Source: Stenotrophomonas acidaminiphila (GTDB lineage: Bacteria; Pseudomonadota; Gammaproteobacteria; Xanthomonadales; Xanthomonadaceae). From it: a stretch of DNA of 34,494 bases. Positions 22,161-28,607 of this stretch are shown in pieces. The DNA lies in contig NZ_LDJO01000018.1 of the NCBI RefSeq assembly GCF_001431595.1, forward strand, positions 1 through 34,494, given 5' to 3'. Position 1 is the first letter of the stretch; every line of letters starts with the position of its first letter. The translations under genes and the position numbers were made by a program. Under the pieces are notes generated by a model, which saw nothing but the letters and a program-made list of their open reading frames with translations, had not been told where the DNA came from and ran no database searches.

Positions 22161-22481
22161 ATGTTCTCAAGCCTGTTCAAGCGGCCCGCGCCGCAGAAGC
22201 AACCGTTGTTCGCACCAGGTACGTTGCAGTTGAGCGAAAAGGTGCATTGGCTGGCCCGCAAAGGCCTGATCGACCCCTTGGCTCTTGTCCAGCGCCATGT
22301 GCGCGGTGACTGGGGCGAGACCGATGAGGCCACCCGTCAAGCCAACGATGTCGCAATCCGTGGGGACGATCCGATGATCTCCCACTTCAGGATCACGCCC
22401 GAACTGGTGTTGATCGTCAAAACCAGCGAGGACCACCAGACCACGGTGATCCAGCTTCCCGAAGAACGGGACATGATCTGA
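22161..22481 (+). CDS. RGDWG-motif small protein, first of a tandem pair (106 aa)
   Basis: 106 residues, AAGGAG ribosome-binding site. The conserved part reads QRHVRGDWGETDEATRQAN, then HFRITPELVLIVKTSEDHQT and TVIQLPEE at the end. The gene at 22570 has the same arrangement with different residues, so the two are tandem paralogs. The RGDWG motif with a following strand and TxxLP ending is familiar from small plasmid and ICE proteins, but I know of no function. The protein is soluble. It differs from its neighbour mainly in the N-terminal 35 residues. Confidence 0.75.
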   Translation: MFSSLFKRPAPQKQPLFAPGTLQLSEKVHWLARKGLIDPLALVQRHVRGDWGETDEATRQANDVAIRGDDPMISHFRITPELVLIVKTSEDHQTTVIQLPEERDMI

Positions 22482-22512
22482 CAGCACCATTGTCGTCTTC
22501 ATCCACCTGCCG

Positions 22513-22546
22513 GAGCCACTTCACTCCGCCAGGGGTGTCGTGGCTC
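22513..22546 (+). promoter_or_regulatory. Pre-RBS leader hairpin of the 22570 gene
   Basis: GAGCCAC (22513-22519) pairs with GTGGCTC (22540-22546). The 20-base interior can pair partly. It lies 23 bases before the ATG, with AAGGAGGAG as ribosome-binding site. Confidence 0.5.
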
Positions 22547-22569
22547 AATGACTCATCAAGGAGGAGCCC

Positions 22570-22875
22570 ATGGCATCACATCGCATTGAAACCTACTGCC
22601 ACAGGCTGGCGTTTCCAATCGGTGCGCTCATCTTCAGCAGGGGCATCGATCGCCTGGTCCGAACGGGTCGCCTCGACCCGATCCCGTACTTCAGGCGCCA
22701 CACCCGTGGCGACTGGGGCGACGTCAACATCCAGCAATGGCAGGCCAACAGCACTGCACTGCAATCCGGTGCATCGCTGGAATCCCGCTACGTGATCCAT
22801 CCGGGGCTGGCCATCCGCATCGTCACCGATGCGCAGCGCAGCGCCACCGTCATCGTGCTGCCGTCCGAAGACTGA
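22570..22875 (+). CDS. RGDWG-motif small protein, second of a tandem pair (101 aa)
   Basis: 101 residues with a strong AAGGAGG ribosome-binding site. The shared block reads RRHTRGDWGDVNIQQWQAN, then SRYVIHPGLAIRIVTDAQRS and TVIVLPSED, parallel to the gene at 22161. Identity over the common part is moderate, so the duplication is old and both copies have been kept. The N-terminal part contains a hydrophobic stretch LAFPIGALIFSRGIDRLV that is not in the first copy. Function unknown. The helicase gene follows after a 135-base gap with a leader hairpin. Confidence 0.75.
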   Translation: MASHRIETYCHRLAFPIGALIFSRGIDRLVRTGRLDPIPYFRRHTRGDWGDVNIQQWQANSTALQSGASLESRYVIHPGLAIRIVTDAQRSATVIVLPSED

Positions 22876-22948
22876 GCACGATTCACCAGCAGGCCGCCAC
22901 GGCCGGCAACTTCGACCACCTCGGCCAAGCGCCGATTTCCTTCCCACT

Positions 22949-22970
22949 GCGGGGCATGCCATTGCCCCGC
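22949..22970 (+). promoter_or_regulatory. Pre-RBS leader hairpin of the helicase gene
   Basis: GCGGGGCA (22949-22956) pairs perfectly with TGCCCCGC (22963-22970), loop TGCCAT. It is followed by TGGGGG, a short T-rich spacer and a TTGGAGC ribosome-binding site, the same order as in the other leaders. Confidence 0.55.
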
Positions 22971-23010
22971 TGGGGGTGGTGCATGCCCCATTTTTCATTG
23001 GAGCATCACC

Positions 23011-25290
23011 ATGTCCCTCGATCTCGAAACCACTGCCGTTGAAGCCGCGCCCGTACAGGGCGAACTGCTCGATGCGGAATCTTCCCCTCTGACCCTGAGC
23101 CTTCAGGATTTCGTCGGCGAGTTCGGCGACGAACTGCTCGACGCCCTCAATAGCGCCAACCCGCCGGTCTATAACGGCCAGCCGCAGGCGCACCGGCAAC
23201 TCGTCGTCGCCAGCCTCAAGCGCAAGCTGTTCCCGGCCCAGGCCGAAGTCGTCCACGCCGCCGCCGAGCTGCTGATCGACCGTGGCGAACGCGCCGCGAT
23301 CGTCAATGGCGAAATGGGCTGCGGCAAGACGACCGTCGGCATCGCCACGGCCGCTGTGCTCAACGCCGAAGGCTACCGCCGCACCCTGGTTCTTTCGCCG
23401 CCGCACCTTGTTTACAAGTGGCGGCGCGAGATCCAGGAGACGGTGGCAGGCGCCAAGGTGTGGGTGCTCAACGGGCCGGACACGCTCGTCAAGCTCATCA
23501 AGCTGCGCGAGCAGTTGAATGTCCAGCCCACGGGCCAGGAGTTCTTTGTCTTGGGCCGGGTCAGGATGCGGATGGGGTTCCACTGGAAGCCCGTCTTCAC
23601 CCAGCGGCGTACCCGTCACGGCAACGTGGCGGCGTGCCCGGACTGCGGCACGGTCATCACCGACCTCGACGGCGAGCCGGTCAACCCGGTCGCGCTCCAA
23701 GCCGAGGAATACCGCAGGAAGTGCAGCCATTGCGCCGCCCCCCTGTGGACACTGATCCGCCCGCGCAGCCTGTCCGGCAGCGACCAGTCCTCGGCCGTGC
23801 TGAAAGCCTTGAAGCGCATCCCGACGATCGGGGAAGTCACTGCGCAGAAGCTGATGCAGAAGTTCGGCGACGGGTTCTTGGCGTCGATGCTGGGCGACAA
23901 CATCCACGAGTTCATCAACTTGATGGATGGCAACGGCGAACTGGTCTTCTCTGACCGCCAGGCGCATCGCATGGAAAGAGCGATGGCGAACATGGAGTTC
24001 GGCTTTGGCGAAGGCGGCTACCAGCCGTCCGAGTTCATCAAGCGCTATCTGCCGCAAGGCACGTTCGACTTGTGCATCGCGGACGAGGCGCACGAGTACA
24101 AGAACGGTGGCAGTGCCCAGGGTCAGGCTATGGGCGTGCTGGCGGCGAAGGCTCGCAAGACCTTGCTGCTGACAGGCACGCTGATGGGCGGCTACGGGGA
24201 CGACCTGTTCTACCTGCTGTTCCGAGCCCTGCCTGGGCGGATGATCGAAGACGGCTACCGCCCGACCACGAGCGGCAGCATGACCTCGGCGGCCATGGCG
24301 TTCATGAGGGACCACGGGGTCCTCAAGGACATCTACTCCGAAAGCACCGGCACGGCGCACAAGACGGCCAGGGGCACCAAGGTATCGGTGCGCACGGTCA
24401 AGGCTCCCGGCTTCGGGCCAAAGGGGGTCTTGCGGTGCATCCTGCCGTTCACGATCTTCCTCAAGCTCAAGGACATCGGCGGCAACGTCCTGCCGCCGTA
24501 TGACGAGGAGTTCCGCGAAGTCGCAATGGACACGGCGCAAGCCGCGGCCTACCGCGACCTGGCGGGTCGGCTGACCGCAGAGCTGAAACAGGCTCTGGCG
24601 CGACGCGATACGACGCTGCTGGGTGTGGTGCTCAACGTGCTGCTGGCCTGGCCGGACTGCTGCTTCCGGTCGGAAACCGTAGTGCATCCGCGCACGCGCA
24701 ACACCTTGGCGTTCGTCCCGGCTCAGTTCAACGAGTTCGAGGTGACGCCGAAAGAGCGCGAGCTGATCGACATCTGCAAGGAAGAGAAGGCGCAGGGCCG
24801 CAAGGTTCTGGCCTACACGGTCTATACCGGCACGCGCGACACCACGTCGCGCTTGAAGGTATTGCTGGAGCAAGAAGGCTTTCGGGTGGCGGTGCTGCGC
24901 GCAAGCGTGGACGCCAGCCGCCGCGAGGACTGGATCGCCGAGCAACTGGACCGTGGCATCGACGTGCTCATCACCAACCCCGAGCTGGTCAAGACGGGCT
25001 TGGACCTGTTGGACTTCCCGACGATCGTTTTCATGCAGTCGGGCTACAACGTGTACTCGCTCCAGCAGGCGGCACGCCGCTCCTGGCGCATCGGACAGAA
25101 ACAGCCGGTGCGCGTGATCTACCTGGGCTACGCCGGTTCCTCGCAGATGACCTGCCTGGAGCTGATGGCCAAGAAGATCATGGTCTCGCAGTCCACCTCG
25201 GGCGACGTGCCCGAATCGGGCCTCGATGTGCTCAACCAAGACGGTGATTCCGTCGAGGTCGCACTGGCCCGGCAACTTGTCGCCGCCTGA
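23011..25290 (+). CDS. SNF2-family helicase/ATPase with an inserted zinc finger
   Basis: 759 residues. A superfamily 2 DNA-dependent ATPase: Walker A NGEMGCGKTT with K106, DEAH box D358-EAH-361, motif III LLLTGTLMGG, and motif VI QQAARRSWRIGQ (685-696) with arginines R690 and R693. The SWRIGQ form is typical of SNF2-like translocases. Between motifs I and II there is an insertion carrying four cysteines, C209, C212, C238 and C241, which probably binds zinc. All ATPase motifs are intact. Such helicases occur in ICE accessory regions and may remodel or protect ICE DNA; the exact job is unknown. It is the last gene before the transfer operon and ends ahead of two hairpins, one a strong terminator. 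Confidence 0.9.
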   Translation: MSLDLETTAVEAAPVQGELLDAESSPLTLSLQDFVGEFGDELLDALNSANPPVYNGQPQAHRQLVVASLKRKLFPAQAEVVHAAAELLIDRGERAAIVNGEMGCGKTTVGIATAAVLNAEGYRRTLVLSPPHLVYKWRREIQETVAGAKVWVLNGPDTLVKLIKLREQLNVQPTGQEFFVLGRVRMRMGFHWKPVFTQRRTRHGNVAACPDCGTVITDLDGEPVNPVALQAEEYRRKCSHCAAPLWTLIRPRSLSGSDQSSAVLKALKRIPTIGEVTAQKLMQKFGDGFLASMLGDNIHEFINLMDGNGELVFSDRQAHRMERAMANMEFGFGEGGYQPSEFIKRYLPQGTFDLCIADEAHEYKNGGSAQGQAMGVLAAKARKTLLLTGTLMGGYGDDLFYLLFRALPGRMIEDGYRPTTSGSMTSAAMAFMRDHGVLKDIYSESTGTAHKTARGTKVSVRTVKAPGFGPKGVLRCILPFTIFLKLKDIGGNVLPPYDEEFREVAMDTAQAAAYRDLAGRLTAELKQALARRDTTLLGVVLNVLLAWPDCCFRSETVVHPRTRNTLAFVPAQFNEFEVTPKERELIDICKEEKAQGRKVLAYTVYTGTRDTTSRLKVLLEQEGFRVAVLRASVDASRREDWIAEQLDRGIDVLITNPELVKTGLDLLDFPTIVFMQSGYNVYSLQQAARRSWRIGQKQPVRVIYLGYAGSSQMTCLELMAKKIMVSQSTSGDVPESGLDVLNQDGDSVEVALARQLVAA

Positions 25291-25303
25291 TCCCCACGCC
25301 AAC

Positions 25304-25334
25304 GCCGGCCTCGCGCCGCCGGCTTTCCATTGTT
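25304..25334 (+). terminator. Hairpin with T-rich tail after the helicase gene
   Basis: GCCGGC (25304-25309) pairs with GCCGGC (25318-25323), loop of 8 bases, followed by TTTCCATTGTT. It lies 14 bases after the stop codon. A moderate terminator. Confidence 0.5.
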
Positions 25335-25342
25335 CCCACCTT

Positions 25343-25377
25343 GCAGCCACGCCCACGGTCTCCGTGGACGTGGCTGC
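25343..25377. repeat. Long stable hairpin at the accessory/transfer boundary
   Basis: GCAGCCACG (25343-25351) pairs with CGTGGCTGC (25369-25377) and, after one mismatch, CCACGG (25353-25358) pairs with CCGTGG (25362-25367) around a TCT loop. The 15 pairs make it one of the most stable stems in the window. It has no T tract. It lies between two terminators and may be a binding site or part of the same leader family. Confidence 0.55.
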
Positions 25378-25386
25378 ATCTTCACT

Positions 25387-25410
25387 GGCCCCTTCGGGGG
25401 CCTTTTTCTT
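25387..25410 (+). terminator. Strong intrinsic terminator before the transfer operon
   Basis: GGCCCC (25387-25392) pairs with GGGGCC (25397-25402) around a TTCG tetraloop, followed by TTTTTCTT. It is a textbook intrinsic terminator that separates the accessory core from the conjugation genes. The following 107 bases up to 25517 should contain the transfer operon promoter if transcription starts here, but no clear promoter boxes were found. Confidence 0.85.
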
Positions 25411-25517
25411 TGGAGGGAGGCTGCCGGGAAATCGGGCGCTGCCTGGTTCGCATTGTTTGCTGCCGCTCGTGGCCCGAGCGGCGATGGTGAGGGCTCGATG
25501 TTTCAGGACGACGCGCC

Positions 25518-26117
25518 ATGTGCCCCTCTCCACCTTGGTTTCACCATCCCGAACGCCGCCTGCTGGCGGGTTTTCTCGGCCTGCTTTGGTCGGTGCTGGC
25601 TGGCGGCTGCGCCACGACGAGCGCGCCGGTCGCGCCCGACACCATCGAGGAAATCTCGGCCGCGCCCGTACCCGAGGCGCCCGATTACATCCCCGTCGTG
25701 CGCTACGGCCGCTACACCCTCGTGGAATTGGCACCGACAGCAGCGCAGCGGGACCTGCTGTTGCAGACCATCGATGTCGCCATGCCCGAGGATGCACGCG
25801 CCACGGTCGGCGACGGGCTACGGCATGTGCTCAAGCGCAGCGGTTACGGCTTATGCCAGACGGCGCACGCGGTGATCGAGCTGTACGCACTGCCGCTGCC
25901 GGCGGCGCACCTGCACCTCGGCCCCATGGCCCTGCGCGATGCGCTGCTCACGCTGGCTGGTCCGGCCTGGGAACTGCACGCGGATGACCGCGCGCGGCAA
26001 ATCTGCTTCGAGCGGCCCGGCGACAGCATGACCGCCGACAACGCACCCGCGCCGCCCGCCACCGAGGCGGTGCAGACGTTCCCGCTGGCACCCGCGGCAT
26101 CGGGAGGCCAGCCATGA
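25518..26117 (+). CDS. PilL N-terminal domain lipoprotein
   Basis: 199 residues. An N-terminal signal with lipobox LAGGC, lipidated cysteine C31, marks it as a lipoprotein of the cell envelope. The mature part contains YIPVVRYGRYTLVELAPTAA and VGDGLRHVLKRSGYGLCQTA, the pattern of the PilL N-terminal domain found at the start of the ICE pilus/transfer clusters. Full-length PilL proteins are longer, so this is the N-terminal domain alone. A Pro/Ala-rich tail follows. The ATG at 25518 has only a weak ribosome-binding site. Its stop overlaps the next start (ATGA). It probably acts at the outer membrane in pilus or secretion-channel assembly. Confidence 0.8.
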   Translation: MCPSPPWFHHPERRLLAGFLGLLWSVLAGGCATTSAPVAPDTIEEISAAPVPEAPDYIPVVRYGRYTLVELAPTAAQRDLLLQTIDVAMPEDARATVGDGLRHVLKRSGYGLCQTAHAVIELYALPLPAAHLHLGPMALRDALLTLAGPAWELHADDRARQICFERPGDSMTADNAPAPPATEAVQTFPLAPAASGGQP

Positions 26118-26755
26118 ACAGCCCGCAGCCCACCCATCGTTCAACGGCCACCGTGGTGGTGCAGAGCCTGATGTGGCTCTGGCTGATCGGCCTCAGTGTT
26201 CTGATGGCCCTGGGCTACCAGGCCATGAACGACCAGGCCGACCAGGATCGCCTCGATTCCCGCCTGCAACGCCTCGAAGCGCAGGCAACGGGCCTGGCCG
26301 AGATCGTCGAGGCCATCCAGCAGCGTCCGGCCGTCGCCACGGCGGCAGACCTCAAAGACACCCGCCAAATCCTGGAAGCACGCGCGGCCCAGGTCGAGAA
26401 ATCGCTGAGCGCCTATGCCGCTGCCGACGACCTTCAGGTACTGCGCGCCGAAGTCGAGCAGGTCAAGGCGCGCCAGACCGCCGCACGCGCCGCAGTACCC
26501 GCCCAGCCGCGCGCACCGAGCAAGTCAGCCGCCAAGCCTGAACCCCCGCCGCTCCCGTTCCGCATCGTCGGTGCCGAACTGCGCGCCGGCGAGCGCAGCG
26601 TGTCCGTCGCGCCGAGCAGTGGCGACTTCACGCCCGACCAGCTTCAGGTGCTGCTACCCGGCGATGCCGTCGGCCCGTGGCGCTTGCAGGTCGTCGAGGG
26701 CAACACCGCGGTGTTCCAGGCCGGCGACCAGACCCGCCGCGTGGCGATTCCCTGA
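26114..26755 (+). CDS. Membrane-anchored coiled-coil protein of the ICE transfer region
   Basis: 213 residues. One transmembrane helix near residues 17-36 (SLMWLWLIGLSVLMALGYQA), then a long heptad-type helical region (about 45-120), a Pro/Ala-rich linker and a C-terminal beta-rich domain reading PFRIVGAELRAGERSVSVAP and LLPGDAVGPWRLQVVEGN. This is the layout of a bitopic inner-membrane protein with a periplasmic coiled coil and a small PilP-like end domain. No family name is assigned. It overlaps the PilL gene by four bases and is 14 bases from the TIGR03759 gene, so it belongs to the operon. Confidence 0.75.
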   Translation: MNSPQPTHRSTATVVVQSLMWLWLIGLSVLMALGYQAMNDQADQDRLDSRLQRLEAQATGLAEIVEAIQQRPAVATAADLKDTRQILEARAAQVEKSLSAYAAADDLQVLRAEVEQVKARQTAARAAVPAQPRAPSKSAAKPEPPPLPFRIVGAELRAGERSVSVAPSSGDFTPDQLQVLLPGDAVGPWRLQVVEGNTAVFQAGDQTRRVAIP

Positions 26756-26769
26756 CCGGAGCAGATCGC

Positions 26770-27495
26770 ATGAAGCCGTCGATCTTCCTTTCCGCGCTCC
26801 TGCTGGCGTCCGCCCAGTGGCCCGTCTGGGCGCAGCAGCCGCCTGCGGCACCCGCCCGCAATGCACAGAGCCAGGAGCGCCCGCTGGTCGCTCGCGTTCT
26901 GGATGACCGGGTGGCGAGCGACTGGGGCCTGCAACCGCAGGAGTGGGCGCGCTACCGCGAACTGATGGACGGGCCACTGGGCATCTACTCGCCCAACCTG
27001 GACCCGCTGTCGGCCCTGGGCATCGAGGCGCGCACCGATGAAGAACGGCGCCGCTACGCCGAGCTGCAGGTGCAGGTCGAAGCGCGCCGCGTGGAGAAGC
27101 TGCTCGCCTACCAGAGGGCTTACGACGAGGCCTGGCAGCGTCTGAACCCCGGCATGCAGCGGGTGAACTTGCCCGACGACAAGCCGATCGCCGGAGCCAC
27201 GCGCGGCTCCGGCCGCACGGCGGTGTTCGTCAAGGACGGCTGCGAAGCCTGCGGGCAGCTCGTACAGCGCCTGCAATCCTCGGGGACTGAGTTCGACCTG
27301 TACATGGTCGGCAGCCGCCAGGACGATGCGCGCATCCGCGACTGGGCCAAACGCGCGAACGTCGATCCGGCGCGCGTGCGCAGCGGCACCATCACGCTCA
27401 ACCACGACGGCGGCCGCTGGCTGTCGCTGGGCCTGCCCGGCGACTTGCCCGCGGTCGTGCGCGAGGTGAACGGCCAATGGCAGCGCCAGCCATAG
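26770..27495 (+). CDS. TIGR03759 (PFL_4693) family ICE protein
   Basis: 241 residues with a signal peptide (MKPSIFLSALLLASAQWPVW, cut near QAQ/AQQ), so it is exported. The central part reads GLQPQEWARYRELMDGPLGI, which I associate with TIGR03759. The C-terminal half resembles a thioredoxin-like domain with a C158-EAC-161 pair in VFVKDGCEACGQLVQ, suggesting a disulfide-exchange or disulfide-bonded role in the periplasm. The lytic transglycosylase gene begins 19 bases inside its 3' end. Exact function is unknown, but it is a constant part of this conjugation system. Confidence 0.85.
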   Translation: MKPSIFLSALLLASAQWPVWAQQPPAAPARNAQSQERPLVARVLDDRVASDWGLQPQEWARYRELMDGPLGIYSPNLDPLSALGIEARTDEERRRYAELQVQVEARRVEKLLAYQRAYDEAWQRLNPGMQRVNLPDDKPIAGATRGSGRTAVFVKDGCEACGQLVQRLQSSGTEFDLYMVGSRQDDARIRDWAKRANVDPARVRSGTITLNHDGGRWLSLGLPGDLPAVVREVNGQWQRQP

Positions 27496-28067
27496 CCGCA
27501 CTCCTGCGCGCACTGATGCTCGCCGCTGGCCTGTGCGCCTGCGTCGCCCAGGCCCAGGAGGTTCCGCCACCGGCCTACCAGCTCGCCGCACAGCGCGCAG
27601 GCATCCCCTCGACGGTGCTCTACGCCGTGGCCTTGCAGGAGAGCGGCATCCGGCGCAACGGGCGCATCGTACCGTGGCCGTGGTCGCTCAATGTCGCCGG
27701 CCAGTCGCGCCGCTATGCAACCCGCGCCGATGCCTGCGCGGGCTTGCAGCAGGTGATGCGCTCCACGCCGCACACGCGCATCGACGCCGGCCTGGGCCAG
27801 ATCAACCTCGGCTACCACCAGCAGCGCTACGCCAGCGCGTGCGACCTGCTGGACCCGTACCGCAACCTCGCCATCGCTGCCGAGATCCTGCGCGAGCAGC
27901 ACACCCCCGGCGAGGACTGGTTGCTGGCGATCGGCCGCTACCACCGTCCTGCGGGCGGCGAGCCTGCCGCCCGCTACCGGCGCAGCGTGTCGCGCCACCT
28001 CGCCCGGGTGCAGGGCGCACGCCCAACCGCCGCGGTTCTCGCCGCACGCCAGGAGACATCCCCATGA
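27477..28067 (+). CDS. Lytic transglycosylase (SLT domain) of the transfer system
   Basis: 196 residues with a signal peptide ending near VAQAQE. The SLT signature is present: catalytic E55 in AVALQESGI, then GLGQINLGYH and NLAIAAEILREQH. Such enzymes cut peptidoglycan between MurNAc and GlcNAc so that the secretion channel can pass through the cell wall. The start at 27477 lies inside the 3' end of the TIGR03759 gene (19-base overlap), so translation is coupled. The next gene overlaps its stop (ATGA at 28064). It is the VirB1/PilT-like component of this ICE. Confidence 0.9.
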   Translation: MAAPAIAALLRALMLAAGLCACVAQAQEVPPPAYQLAAQRAGIPSTVLYAVALQESGIRRNGRIVPWPWSLNVAGQSRRYATRADACAGLQQVMRSTPHTRIDAGLGQINLGYHQQRYASACDLLDPYRNLAIAAEILREQHTPGEDWLLAIGRYHRPAGGEPAARYRRSVSRHLARVQGARPTAAVLAARQETSP

Positions 28068-28603
28068 CGACATCCCATCTGGCCTTGCGGGGCCTGCTCG
28101 TACTGCTGGCGGGCCTGCCGCTGGCCTCGCTTGCCGGCGAGCCGCTGATCGTGGTCGAAGACCGTGGCGGCGCGTCGGCGCTGCCGTACTACGAAGCCCT
28201 GAACCTCCAGCCGCGCGCCAACGCGCCGGCCCGGCCGCCGATCCCGACACCCCAGGTTCTCGCCACGCCGGCGGACGAGGCCGCGATGCTACCCGTGCGC
28301 AGCGCCAAGCTCACGCCCGGCACCGTCGCGCGGCGGGTCATCGAGGCACCGGGCCTGCGGCCTTTCGTGGTCGTCGGCGACGACGAGGCATCCCGGGCCT
28401 GGCTGCGCAGCCAGGCGGCAGCGCTGCGCGAGCGCGGCGCGGTCGGCCTGGTGGTCAACGTCGAGACCGTGCAGGGCCTGGCGCTGCTGCGCGCCCTGGT
28501 GCCCGGTGTGCCGCTCGCGCCTGTGTCCGGCGACGACCTGGCCGAGCGTCTGGGCCTGCGGCACTACCCGGCGCTGATCACGGCCACCGGCATCGAGCAA
28601 TGA
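28064..28603 (+). CDS. TIGR03765 (PFL_4695) family ICE protein
   Basis: 179 residues with a signal peptide (LVLLAGLPLASLAGEP). The mature region has a Pro-rich linker and then a compact alpha/beta domain with RPFVVVGDDEASRAWLRSQA and GAVGLVVNVETVQGLALLRA, ending LGLRHYPALITATGIEQ. This matches the PFL_4695 family that lies between the transglycosylase and TraD in this ICE group. It is presumably periplasmic. It overlaps the transglycosylase stop and is followed after 4 bases by TraD. The function is not established; the fold resembles a thioredoxin-like partner domain without cysteines. Confidence 0.85.
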   Translation: MTTSHLALRGLLVLLAGLPLASLAGEPLIVVEDRGGASALPYYEALNLQPRANAPARPPIPTPQVLATPADEAAMLPVRSAKLTPGTVARRVIEAPGLRPFVVVGDDEASRAWLRSQAAALRERGAVGLVVNVETVQGLALLRALVPGVPLAPVSGDDLAERLGLRHYPALITATGIEQ

Positions 28604-28607
28604 AGCC

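Noticed and set aside
4166..25290. A DISARM-like defence system (methylases plus SNF2 helicase)
   Set aside because: No DrmA/DUF1998 helicase, DrmB or phospholipase-D-like DrmC protein is present, and the candidate genes are widely separated among ICE core genes.
22576..25797. A 1073-codon open frame on the minus strand opposite the helicase gene
   Set aside because: It mirrors the codon pattern of the intact helicase on the plus strand, has an Arg/Ala/Gln-rich composition typical of antisense frames in GC-rich DNA, and shows no recognisable domain.
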